Source of the DNA: Podaxis mareebaensis
Taxonomy: Eukaryota; Basidiomycota; Agaricomycetes; Agaricales; Agaricaceae
Reading direction: 5' to 3'
Length of the DNA: 64,000 nucleotides
Assembly: GCA_018524725.1 (NCBI GenBank)
Contig: JAEUWP010000310.1
Span: forward strand, 1 to 64,000
The notes under the pieces are model-generated. The model was given only the letters and a program-made list of their open reading frames with translations. It was not told where the DNA came from and did not search any database. Made by a program: the position numbers and the translations under genes. Position 1 is the stretch's first letter, and the number at the start of each line of letters is the position of its first letter. Shown here piece by piece: positions 1-10,884 of the stretch.

Positions 1-1124
1 AAGATGAGATCTACAGAAGGCAAGCTATTATTACACAACATATCACCGAGCCCGAGTGCTAAACATAGTGCTCCTTCGAGAGATCTGAGGTGGGACCGAA
101 GTCGCAATGGAAGGCGGGTCAAGATGGATGCTTGGAGTCGAGAAGCGGAAAGGCGGTCGGACGATGAGGCGGGACTGCAAAAGAGACATAGACAGCAATG
201 GAAACAAGAGGAGTGTAACAGGAACTGCATGGCAATGAAGTCATACAGTTTAAGTTGGTGTCCATTGTAGGGAATGGACATGTTGCGCAATTGGTCAGAG
301 TGCGTGATTATCTGGAAAATGCGGATCAGGGTGGGGATGCCTTCAAATGTGGTTAGGTCTCCAGATTCAGCCCAACTTCCTAAAAAGGAAGAAATGAATT
401 CTAATAAAGAAGTGAGGCATTTAAGCCCCATGAGGTCATTTGTGTTGGTGATATCGATCATGGCAATGCCATCACCAATAGTTTCTCGGACGGATGACCA
501 ATCCGTTCCATGGAATTGCTGCACATCAACATGAGGCTGCACAGTGGAAGGAGGGGAGATGGGAGTGAAGGTTGGAATAGTGGGGAGGGGGTCGGAGGGA
601 TGAGATTCGTCCCATGGGCTGCCAGGTGTAAGTGGAATGAAGCCATGAGAGGCAGTGAGGGCTTGAGCTGGGGTCAACACCCTGTGGGATGACAGTGCAA
701 TTTTGGGGGACATTTCGATGCCATTGTGAACCGGCACAATGGAAGGATGAATGGATTTAGGGGTTGAAAGTCCTTGAGAACCTTCATCAGAGTTTGCATC
801 TATGTTTTCTTCAGCTGAAGATACAGAGGTGGCATCATCATTTTCTCTAAATTTCATACTCTTCTCCAGTTGATTAGAGAGAGATTGATCAGTTGAGTAG
901 GAGCGTTTAGCTCCAATAGAGGGAGAGGGTGAGGGAGGCTTTCGAAGGAAGTCTTCCAAAACTTGAAAATTGTTGAAGAGAGGTACAGAGGCCTCTCTCG
1001 GAAGAGTCAGGTTGGGTGCTAGACTAGCGCTAGAGCAACGGTGACGGGCGATGGAGCGAATACTGCTGGCAGTGGCGTTTTTGACACCTCCAAAGAATCC
1101 ACTAGTCTCTTTGGAGTCTTTCAT
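1..1124 (-). CDS. Partial unknown Ser/Pro-rich protein, runs off the left edge
   Basis: Read on the minus strand from the ATG at 1124, the frame stays open for about 374 codons to the window edge, so the C-terminus is missing. The first ~190 residues are rich in Ser, Pro and Thr. The next ~100 look globular (motifs such as FHGTDWSSVRETIGDG and LLEFISSFLGSW). The last ~80 codons before the edge are Cys/Leu/Ser-rich and could include an unrecognised intron. I do not recognise the family. CpG dinucleotides are frequent here, unlike the repeat just to the right, so this is probably host sequence rather than part of the retroelement. The retroelement LTR ends only 92 bp upstream of the ATG, so the native promoter is probably displaced or replaced. 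The length of the open frame supports coding; function is unknown. Confidence 0.5.
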   Translation of the reverse strand, partial: MKDSKETSGFFGGVKNATASSIRSIARHRCSSASLAPNLTLPREASVPLFNNFQVLEDFLRKPPSPSPSIGAKRSYSTDQSLSNQLEKSMKFRENDDATSVSSAEENIDANSDEGSQGLSTPKSIHPSIVPVHNGIEMSPKIALSSHRVLTPAQALTASHGFIPLTPGSPWDESHPSDPLPTIPTFTPISPPSTVQPHVDVQQFHGTDWSSVRETIGDGIAMIDITNTNDLMGLKCLTSLLEFISSFLGSWAESGDLTTFEGIPTLIRIFQIITHSDQLRNMSIPYNGHQLKLYDFIAMQFLLHSSCFHCCLCLFCSPASSSDRLSASRLQASILTRLPLRLRSHLRSLEGALCLALGLGDMLCNNSLPSVDLI

Positions 1125-1215
1125 AGTGATTTAGAACAAGTTGTGTATTCCCTTGTACTACGAATAACTGAACCACAGAGTAGAAGGTGGTAGTTACTGA
1201 GAAAGGAAAGTGGTT

Positions 1216-4137
1216 TGGCATTGAAGAATCTGTGGAAGGTGTTGCAGGTGGGTGCTGACTAGCTTGGATGAAATCCTATCTTGATCTCAAGTATCTCCAG
1301 GATCTCTTGTGGTATGGCTTTAATCTTTCTCAAATCCAGTTGTGCTTCTGGATAGTGGACTATTTCTATAGTGTGCAAAATCCACTCTTGCACTAGGGGT
1401 CTATCTTTCCTTTCTGGTTACCCTTCAATCAGATACTCCTTCTTAGTACATGGCTTAGAGTTCTTCCATGGCATGGCTATTGTCTCCCACAGCTGGTCTA
1501 GTGCTTGATATGGGTGCTTTTCTCTTCTACTGGTTATCCAAGATAATGGCCAGTTATCTAGGCATTTGAAGATTGGCTCTGCCCTTTGTTATTGGTCCAG
1601 AGTAGGTCATGGTTGTTTTCCAGGTTTGCCAAGGTTCCTACAATCTGTCTAAATCACTTTAGATGGAGCAGTTTCCTCTCTCCAGTCTGTGGGCCTTTAA
1701 GATCTAGGTTGCTATCCTGATCACCATGTTCAGGCATATCTCCTGATGTAGATTTGCAGTCTACTCACAGATCTGGTCTAGTGTTGGCTAGGTCTGTGAT
1801 GGGATTAGGGCCCATGTCACCCTAGAGATATTGTGCATCTTCTAGTCACTTACAATGGACATGAGGGTTGCTGAGGGAAGCTTCCTATATAATGTTAGGT
1901 TGGTCCTTATCACCAGTTGCCTAAGCTTTGCTAGGGGGTAGCTATCTCACTAGATGGTTCATAGAGGCACTAGGATCTAGCAAGAAGAATCATGATAAGA
2001 AGGTGGCAAGGCAAGTGTCCAGTTAAGCACACTCAAGAGGTTGAACTTCTATTAGTCAAGAATATGACCAATAGAAAGTTTACTACCACACTGATTGTGA
2101 ACTAACATCAATCAGAAGTTAAAGATGAATAATAACTTGAGATTTGACAATATAGGAAGCTTGCACTTCCAGTACATGAGTGGCTATTTAAGCTTTACTT
2201 CTAAGGTCCAAATCTGGTAACTATGACAAAGTAAGGCTATGGGTCTGAGAGTCAATAGAAGTGTAACTATGGAGTGGAGTGAGATAAGAATAGAAACTAA
2301 GATGAGAATAGGAAAGAGACAAGAAAGGAATTTAACTAAGTAAGGAAATAGTTCAAGTCCAAGTTCAGCTACAATACAAGGACATGAAGCGAAGTATCTG
2401 TAGTAAGAGATATAGAAGAGAAACTATTTACTAGTTTATTACAAGTCCATGTCAGGGTGAAGGCATCTGTTAGAAGAATTGGAGGAATACAAATCAGGGG
2501 ATGAAGTGGAACTGGGAATGGTGAAGTTCCCTGCTAGAGGCATTGAGTCAGAAGAATCTGACTCATGGAGGGAGATCAGGCTGCAGTGTGGGGAGGATGA
2601 TGATGATGATGAGATGTTGGTGGTGATGTATGGCAGTGGGTATGGTGGAGGATCACTGATGGGTTCTTTGGGGTTTGACTCATTGATGCCTGGAACATTG
2701 GAGTTGACACTGCAGAGAGGTGGGAGCTGAGTATAATGGGGAGGAATAGCCAGAGGGTTGTCAGAGTTAGGATCAATGTGATAGACTTCTACTTCTCAAA
2801 AGTAGAATCCATGAGCAACCTCGTACTTGATGATATGTGGAACAACCTCAGGTAGATACATCATGTAAGGATGAAGGAATACAATAGGCTCTCCAGCATA
2901 AGGAATCATCTTCCAACCATGGGCCCAGGCAGAGTCAAAGTTATTATGAATGGTTTGGACATATAGTCCATCAGGATTGAAGACATGAGTGAAGGGAGCA
3001 TTCTCCCAAGTGATGCATAAGATCTCCATCATCATGCAGTTGGTGGGATAGAAGAGTGGTCCAGGCATTGGCCAGTCTTCCAAGAATAGAGATGCATGGC
3101 CAGGAAGGTGATGATTGGTGAAAGCTTCATTGTGGAAGTGAGTTGAGTCTTTGGCTAGTATACCTGTATCTTGGGTGGTAGAGTGGGAGGCATTAGGAAG
3201 TCCAAGCACTTGGACTAAGGTGTTGTAGATGGCATTGTGATGAGGGGTGCCAGGCTGGTTCATAACAGTCTGTAGCACTGGAGATAAGGGAGAAACTATT
3301 TATGAGGGATATTACAAGTCCATGTCAGGATGAAGGCATCTGTTAGTGGAATCAGAAGAATATGAGTCAGGGGACAAGGCAGAGCTGGGGATGGTGAAGT
3401 TCCCTATAAAGGGTGAATCAGAAGAGTCTGACTCATGCATTGGACTGCAGTGTGGCAAGGACAATGATGATGATGATGAAGAGATATCTGCAGTGACATA
3501 GAGAGGTGGATAGGGTGGAGGATCTGCAGCAGGTTCTTCTGGGTTTGACTCATCAATGCCTGGGACATTGGAGTCAACACTGTGGAGGGGTGGAAGCTGC
3601 ATACAACAGGAAGGAATGGCCAGAGGATTGTCAGAGTTAGGATTGACACAATATACTTCTACTTCTCAAAAGTAAAGTCCATGGGCAACTTCATATTTGA
3701 TAATATGTGGGATGATCTTGGGTAGATACATCATGTAGGGGTGGAGGAAGACAATAGGTTCCCCTGCATAAGGGATCATCTTCCAACCATGGGCCCAGGC
3801 AGAGTCAAAGTTGTTGTGAATGGTCTGCACATATAACCCTTCAGGATTGAAGATGTGGGTGAAGGGAGCATTCTCCCAAGCAATGCATAGTATCTCTGTC
3901 ATCATATGGTTAGTAGAGTAGAATAGGGGTCCAGGCATTGGCTAGTCTTCTGAGAATAGAGATGCATGGCCTGGGAGGCAATGATTGGCAAAAGCTTCAT
4001 TGTGATAGCAAGTTGGTTCTTCAGCTGGTATGCCAGTATCTTAAGTGGTGTGGCAGAAGGCATTAGGAAGTCCAAGCTCATGGACTAGGGCATGATAAAT
4101 AACATTGCAGTGTGGGGTGCTAGGTGGGTTCATAACA
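1216..4137 (-). repeat. 3' LTR, about 2.92 kb, with an internal tandem duplication
   Basis: Same family as 10879-12925 but about 870 bp longer. The extra length is a second tandem copy of the LTR 5' part. Unit one is about 2391-3267 and unit two 3268-4137, and both end with the same ggttcataaca string that ends the right LTR. The peptide encoded by unit two (about 3938-3666) is closer to the right LTR peptide (12723-12451) than to unit one (3068-2796). It is preceded by a polypurine tract, which fixes its boundary at 4137. Confidence 0.85.
3268..4137 (-). repeat. Second unit of the 870-bp tandem duplication in the 3' LTR
   Basis: It is homologous to the adjacent 2391-3267 and to 12052-12925. 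All three copies encode a peptide with MPGPLFY, NNFDSAWAHGWKMIPYA and HIIKYEVAH motifs, and all three carry the same stop just before the EVEVY motif. The shared stop suggests it was already in the source copy or was spread by gene conversion. Confidence 0.8.
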
Positions 4138-5655
4138 TTATCCCCTTTGTTATTAATGAGTTCCATCTTGCTACTATTATTGGGGACTGGTGTCAGGTGG
4201 GGAGTAGGTGGTCTACAATCTTCTGCTTCTGATGTCAGAGAAGGGAGATTCATGATGTCCATCAACTGTGTGGATTCATTAGGACTCTTGTAGCTGTCTT
4301 GCTGGATGAGGGAGTGAATGTGCACAGCAGCTCTGCTGAGTAGGGAGTGTTGTTCTCTGATTGAGGTGGGGGAGGCTGAAGGTATAGGAGTTAGGGTGCA
4401 TGGTCTGCCTGTTTCTGGCAATGATGTTATCAGTGAGGGTGGAGATGGTGGCATTGATGGATTAGTGCAGTTGTGCACTTGATGGACTTGGGCTTCTGGT
4501 ACAGCAGGGAAGAAAGGGGGTTCCATTATAGTCCCTAGCTCATAAAGGTGGTTGGAAGAGGTCACATCCTCTATATTGATCAGTATGTGGATACTGCTGG
4601 TATTGATTGGTCCCTTGTGGAAAAGTGCATGTAGGGCAAAGTAGTGGAGGAGGTCAGGCTGGGAGTAGGTGCCTAGGAGGAGTGATAGGTTGGCTAGTAG
4701 TGTGGTAGTTGCCCATATTGGGAATGTCAGGCAGGGTGTCAGGACATTGTTGTATTCTTTGATGCAGAGCCATATAGCAGCTTGCATTGGCTGATCATGA
4801 TAATAGAGTCTTGGTTTGCAATGGAAGGCTAACATCTTGATGATGTCTAATGCTTCCCTGAATTGGAGGCAAGAGATGTGGACTTGGAGTTGAGGGAGTC
4901 TGGGTATGTAAGATGTGAGTCTCATGTAGAGTTGTATCAGGTTGTGGTTGTCAATCTGTTTGTTAGGGAGATTAGAGTAGTGGAGGATTCAAAAGAGAGC
5001 TGATTCTGCTAAGTGAGTTGAGTTGTAGACCAACTTTATCAATGAGAAGTTTGATGGTAGAGCTTGAGCTCTTGATGTCACAACATAGTTGAGGGGAGAT
5101 GTTGTGGCTAACACAAGCAAGTCAGGCTGTCTCCATTGAGTGTGAAAGTTGAATGAGCATTCTAGCAGAATGCACAATGGTAGCAATAGTTTCCCTATAG
5201 ATGTTGCAGTTCTGAACCAAAAGTGGATTCCTTCAAAGAGTGGGGTCCTGGGTGATGGAGTTAACCCAGTCCAAAGATTCTTGGAGTCAAATGAGTTTGG
5301 TGTCAATGTCAGATACTTCACTAGGGATGGCAGGTAATTTGATCAGGGATCTGGCATTGATTGGCCAGATGAATTTCCTGGTTCTGATGTATGTTGAGTA
5401 GGCTAGGAGCAGGTAGAGTGGGTGCAAGATGATGAAGAGTGCTACATCCTGTGCAATTGTGGTTGATGTGATGTGTTGTATGGTGAGGTGTTCTGAGATG
5501 GCATTCAGTCATTTGTTGAAGGTGGGGGGCACTTCAGTGAGGGATTGGATGCTATTAGTATTGTGGCTAGTGCTTGTAGTAGCATTGGGAGAAGATTGAG
5601 CAGTTTACTGAGCTTCAGTATGAGTGGTGGGTTCCTGGGTATTGGTGGTTGACAT
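3312..5655 (-). pseudogene. Third reading frame of the retrotransposon, downstream of pol
   Basis: An ATG lies 10 nt after the pol stop and in the same frame. The frame continues, with stops and at least one frameshift, for about 780 codons. It passes through the polypurine tract and into the 3' LTR, ending at 3312. Visible features: a Thr/Ser/Asn-rich start; a hydrophobic stretch of about 20 residues near 5440-5380 that could span a membrane; a 294-codon open piece at 4925-4041; a conserved domain inside the LTR (FNPEGLYVQTIHNNFDSAW); and a Ser/Asp/Pro-rich end. I recognise no family. A third ORF after pol recalls env-like ORFs, but nothing beyond the hydrophobic stretch supports that role. 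Confidence 0.6.
4138..4151 (-). other. Polypurine tract of the retrotransposon
   Basis: Read on the minus strand this is AACAAAGGGGATAA, directly abutting the TG that starts the 3' LTR. This is where a Ty3/gypsy polypurine tract primes plus-strand DNA synthesis. It lies inside the third reading frame. Confidence 0.8.
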
Positions 5656-5664
5656 CTCTGCTGG

Positions 5665-8600
5665 TTAGTGAAGTTTATTCTTCCTTTTATATGTGTTAAG
5701 GATTTGTTGTGCATTGGAGAATGTGGACTGCAGTTCCCAAGTATTTTTGGAGTGTGGGTAGCCAGTCCACTTGACTAGGAATTCAAGGCAGTTGCACAGT
5801 TGTTAATGATTTAGGATGGTTTCTACTTCATAGTGTTCTTCATCATTGCACAGTTCTGGTGCAGGTTGTGGGTAGTGTTTGCCATATAAGTTATTCTCAG
5901 TTACTGGGGTGAGAAGAGTGGCATGAAACATGGGATGAATTCTCCATGTTTTGGGTAATTTCAGTTCAAAGCTGACTGCAGATACTTTCTTGATGATTTT
6001 AAAGGGTCCTTCACATTTCAGGGCAAGTTTTCTTGATTTAACTTGCAATGGAAGATTGTGGGTATCTAGCCATACTTGGTCTCCTATAGAATAGGTGGGG
6101 AGTTGATAGTTGGCTGTGCATCTTGCCATAATTTGATAGGCATGGTTGTGTACTTGGATGGCACACTGGTGGGCTTCCATTAGTTGATTTATGCAGTCTT
6201 CTGCTGATGGATTGTTTGTTGATTCCATTTCAGTTGGAAATGCTTTTGGGGTGTAGCTGTAGAGTAGTTGGAATGGGGTTTCAGTTCATCCAGCATGGGG
6301 ACAGTTGTTGTGGTAAAACTCATAAATTGGGAGGTACTTGCTCCATTCATTAGAGTCACTTGAAGTGGTGATGGTGAGGTATGTTTCAATTTCTTGATTG
6401 AAATGTTTGGTCAATCCATCAGTTTGCAGGTGGTAGGCTGTAGAGTAGGCAGGCTTGATGTTGAGGAGTTTGTATAGTTCTTGCATTGCTTTGGTGGTGA
6501 ATTGGGAGTCACAATCTGAGATGACCTTATCTGGAAGGCCATATTGCAAAAATAGATGGTTGACCAAAATAGATACAATGACTTGGCTATCAGCAGTCTT
6601 GGTAGTAGGGGCTAAAATTATCCCCTTTGTTCACTATAGCCAAAATAGAGTCATAACCATGGGATAGTGGCAGATCTGTGATGAGATCCATAGAAACTTG
6701 TGAAAAGAGTCATGTTGATTGCAGTGCTAGAATTGGTTGGTAAGGTGGTTTTTCTAGTTGTCATATGATTTTATGCCATTGGCAGGTTGGGCAGCCTTTG
6801 ACATATTCAGTAACATAGTCCCTCATGGCTGGCCAGTAAATATATTTGGTGAGTTTTCATAGTGTTTCAGCTATTCTAGGATGTCCTGCAGTTTGATAAT
6901 TGTGTACTCTTTGGAGTAGCCTGTAGCACAGTGATGGTTCATTGGGGATCAGAATTCTTTTCCCATGAGTAGGCAATTCCTGATCTAGTGTGTCATCATT
7001 ATTGGGGTCTATCATTTCTCAGTGCTTCTTGATGACTTGTTTATCTTCTTCTGTAATTATAGTGATCATTGATTGATCAAATACTGTGATGTCTTGGTTT
7101 TCAATTTCTTGGGGTGCATAGTCAGGTTGTCTTGATAAAGCATCTGCTAGTCCATTCTTTTGACCAGAGATATACTTGATCTTGAGATTGGGTTGGAATC
7201 ACTGCATGAATTGCACCCAGTGAACTTGCCATTTATTGAGGGTTTGAGGTTCTTTGTAATGAGATAGGTTTTCATGGTCACTCCAGATAATGATTTCATG
7301 GGGAGATCCTTCAAGGTAGTGGCACCAAGTGTGCAGTGTGATGATAATTGCTAACCATTTGAGTTCAGAGCAATGGTAGTTGCATTCTGTTGGGGTAAAG
7401 GCTTTGGAATGGAAGGCTATTGGATGGCATATGCCATTGTCATCCTTTTGGTAAAGCACAGCTCCTGCTGCATATTGCAATGCATCTGTTTCAATTTCAA
7501 ATGGTTTCATGGGATTGGGTGCAATAAGGATAAGTCAATCTTCAAACTTCTTCTTGAGTTCATCAAATGCCTGCTGGTGTTTGGGTTTCCATTCAAACTT
7601 GACATTCTTGGACATTAAGGTGTTCAGGGGTGCAGCATGTTTTGAGTAGTTTCAAATGAATTGGCAGTAAAAGTTGCAGAATCTGATGAACTTTTAGACA
7701 TCTCATGTTGTCTTTGGTATAGGCCAGTTCTTGATTCCTTCAAGTTTGGCAGCATCCATTTCAATAGAGGTAGGAGTGACTACAGCTCCTAGGTATTTGA
7801 CACATTGCTTCTTGAATTTGCATTTTTCAGGTTTAAGATACAGATCATGCTTTCATAAGATGTCAAGTACTTCTCAAGTTATTTGATGAAGTTCTTCCTT
7901 GGTTTTAGCATGAATTAGGATGTTGTCCATGTAGATGAGTACTTGTCCTCTTCTGATCAGGTGAGTGAAGATGTGGTCCATCATTGATTGAAAGGTTGCA
8001 GGACTGTTGCACATTCCAAAGAATATGATGGTGGGTTCAAATAATCCTCTTGGTGTCTTGAAGGCTTCTTTCCATTGGTCACCTTTACAAATGCAGATGT
8101 TATTGTATCCAGCTTGTATATCAAATTTCATGAACCATTTTGATCCTTTGAGTTTGTCAAGTAGTGAGGATATGAGAGGTATTGGATATATGTTCTTAAT
8201 TGTGTGAGTGTTGAGGTATCAGTAGTCTTGACATGGTTGTAATTTGCTGTCTTTCTTCCCTATGAAGAAGAAAGGTGATGCCATTGGTGATTCAGATGGA
8301 TGAATATAACCCTTTTTAAGGTTCTTATCAATGAACTTGTTGAGTTCTTGCATTTAAATTGGCAATAGTCAATATAGCTTAAATAATTTAAGCTCAAATG
8401 AATCTTTGAGTATAGAATTCTTTAGGTACTACTTTTTGTGGATCAGATTCCTTCTTCTGATTTCCATACCATTGTGCAATGGCTTGTGAGGTGTTTGCCT
8501 TGAAATTGATTTCTAGGAATAATTCAGGTTCCAAGGTGATGTGGTTAAGTTCATTGATTTCTTCTTCCATGGTGTGGAGAAGTTCTTGATAAATATGTCC

Positions 8601-9250
8601 TTGGTTGTCATTTCTCCAGGTGAGTGTTTGCTTTCTCCAGTTGATGTCTGGATTGTGTTCCATGAGCCATGGGGCTCTGGGGATGATTTTTGGTTTGCTG
8701 AGTTTGGTAACTGATGTGGTGACAGATGTGATCCAGTTGTTGATCTCAATATTTAATAAGCATTCTTTGGTGGTTGTTCCAGCTTTGTTAATTAATCCAT
8801 CAGCATTACAGATTTTGATAGGTTTTAGTAAGGGTCTTGTTTTAAGGTTCCATTGACTGATTAGGTTTTCATTGATAAAGTTTCCTCCTACTCCTGAGTC
8901 TAGCAGGGTAAGTGTGTCAATTGGTTGTTGTTGAGATAGATGTATGCATGTTGATAGATAGAGAATTTTGTTATGTTGCTGTGCCAGAACTTGGTTAATT
9001 GACTGGGTTGGTTTTCAATAATCAAATGGGTTTCACAGTTGGGGGTATCTATCAAATGAGTATCCTGAGTCACTGCTCATGATTTGCAAGTTGTCAGAAC
9101 TAGACATGACACTGGCTAGTTCCTTCCAGTAAAATCCTTTCCTTTCCCTTTCAGTTCTTCATTGTCAATTGATTCTTCTTTGATGTTATTGAGTCTTGAC
9201 TTTCAATGTTTTCAGAATTTTCTTCTGTGTTGGTTTCAGGAATAGGAGGC
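5665..9250 (-). pseudogene. Retrotransposon pol (protease-RT-RNase H-integrase-chromodomain), broken
   Basis: Domains in order: retropepsin motif LLDSGVGGNFI at about 8911-8881; reverse transcriptase (KFDIQAGYNNI to YMDNILIHA) at 8131-7874; RNase H (ETDA..., WSDHENL) at 7510-7199; integrase zinc-binding HHCC region (CPTCQWHKI) at about 6900-6765; DDE core (SMDLITDLP; ISDCDSQF) at about 6690-6286; integrase C-terminus (GDQVWLD, GPFKII, HPMFHATLL) at 6228-5880; chromodomain (YEVETIL, LVKWTGYP, TWE) ending at the stop at 5667. Many in-frame stops look like Arg CGA to TGA or Trp TGG to TGA changes. The RT box reads YMDN rather than YxDD, and the integrase motif after QTDG has Lys where Glu is expected. 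The copy is inactive. Confidence 0.9.
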
Positions 9251-10884
9251 TTAGTTCTTTGACTTTTGTTTGTTGAGTGGGCATAATTGTGTGTAATGCT
9301 TGCCAGTCTTGCAGATGAAGCATAGTCTTTTGCTTCTAAGTTCACAGAGTTCTTGTGGGAGGAGGTTGCTGAGTTCTGATTCAAGTCTTGCTTTGATGAT
9401 TTGATTAACTTGTTCACTTGTGTAGTAGTTGTCATCAGATGGTACTTCTGAAGAGTCTTCTTCTGATGAGAATTCAGATTTGCTATCTGTTCCATCAATA
9501 TTATTGAGCTCATTTATGAGGATGTTGTCAATGTCCATGGGACTGTATCCTGGGGGGTTATGAGTTGTTTGAGACAGTGTATATGCTCAGAAGTTGTAGC
9601 TTTTGCTTGAAAGATGAGGTTTCAAATGTTTCTTGCAATGGGAGTTTGAGTAGTGTTGGTACAAATTTCTTGGGCAATCAGTAAACAATTGAAAGTGCAC
9701 CAGTCCTCCTGTGCAGCAGGCTGCTGTGTAGACAGCTTCAGGGTCATTTTCTGTGGGGCTCTGGTTAATAACACCTTTGCAGTAATATGGGTCTAGTCCT
9801 TTAAGGAATAGTGTGACTTTGGTCTCATTATGAGTGATCCCTGCTGACATACAGAGGCTTTTGAATTGGTTGATGTATTCTTCAATTGGTCTTCCATTCT
9901 GTTTGAGGTGTGTGAGACAGTCAATGCTGACAACAGTGGTAGAGGCTTGTTTAAATGAGTTATCCAGCTCAGTGAAGAATTGACTGAGGCTTTGGGTTGT
10001 GTTGAAGGTATTCCCAGTGGTATGGGAGGTGACATAGGCTTCTTTCCATGTGGTAGCTGGTTCTCACATATTGAGGAGGGTGAACATGATCTTTGCTGAA
10101 TTGGAGGTGAGATTGGTTGGTTGGCATGCATAGTAAATTTGTAAGTCTCTCTTCCATCATGGGTAGTTGGATAGGTCTCCATAGAAAGGTTCAGGCTTTT
10201 CAACCTTTGGGTCTCATGAGGTTGACATGGCAGAATGTACTGGCTGAGGTGATTGGGCTCTGGAGGTTGTATTGGGATATGGGGTAGTTGGATTGTAAGG
10301 GTCCAGTCCATGTTGCTGGATGAGGTTGTTGAGGATTCATTCTTGATCAGTTGGTGAGGTTGTTCAGATATACTCCTGTTGTTCTGGGGTGAAGGTGTCA
10401 TACCAGGCTTGTTGGGCTGGGGTAAAAATGAGTGGGTAGAGGGTGTACTGTTCTGGAGATTCTGGTTGCTGACTTCCTGAATGGTATGAGTGTTCTGACT
10501 CAGTGTCAATGTGCTCAGTATCTCCTCTGTGTTGAAGGAGGGGGTTTGGCTGGGTAGATTGTTCCAGTGTCATAGCTGCTTGGCTAATTCACTCAGAGCA
10601 CTCTCTAAGAGAAGCTTGTCTGATAAGTCCTGCTGTGGTGCTGGTGGAAGGTTTGATGGATAGAGGAGTGTTGTGAAAGGATTTGGCACATTGGACAGGC
10701 AGGGGTAGTGAATATGAGGTTTGCTCTGGTGAGTGGGTATGAAGCCAAAGTGTGGGATCTGAGGGCAGGGTTGGCTGGTGTTGCCAAGGTTTTTTGGATT
10801 TTCTGGATTGTGTGGAGGAAGATTGGTTGGGATCAGGCTCAGTCTGAGCTTGTTGTTTTCCTTTTCCTGAGAACAGGATGGCAT
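9251..10884 (-). pseudogene. Retrotransposon gag, broken
   Basis: The ATG at 10884 lies on the LTR edge. The frame breaks at about 10570 and continues in other frames through about 10509-9793 and 9850-9587, to the piece at 9538-9251. That last piece carries a CCHC zinc knuckle (CFICKTGKHYTQLC), diagnostic of a Gag nucleocapsid. The N-terminal part is Pro/Gln/Ser-rich with no recognisable fold. The breaks mean no functional capsid protein is made. Confidence 0.8.

Noticed and set aside
10850..10878. Primer-binding site next to the 5' LTR
   Set aside because: The sequence after the LTR does not start TGG and I cannot match it to a tRNA 3' end. A self-priming mechanism is possible but unsupported.
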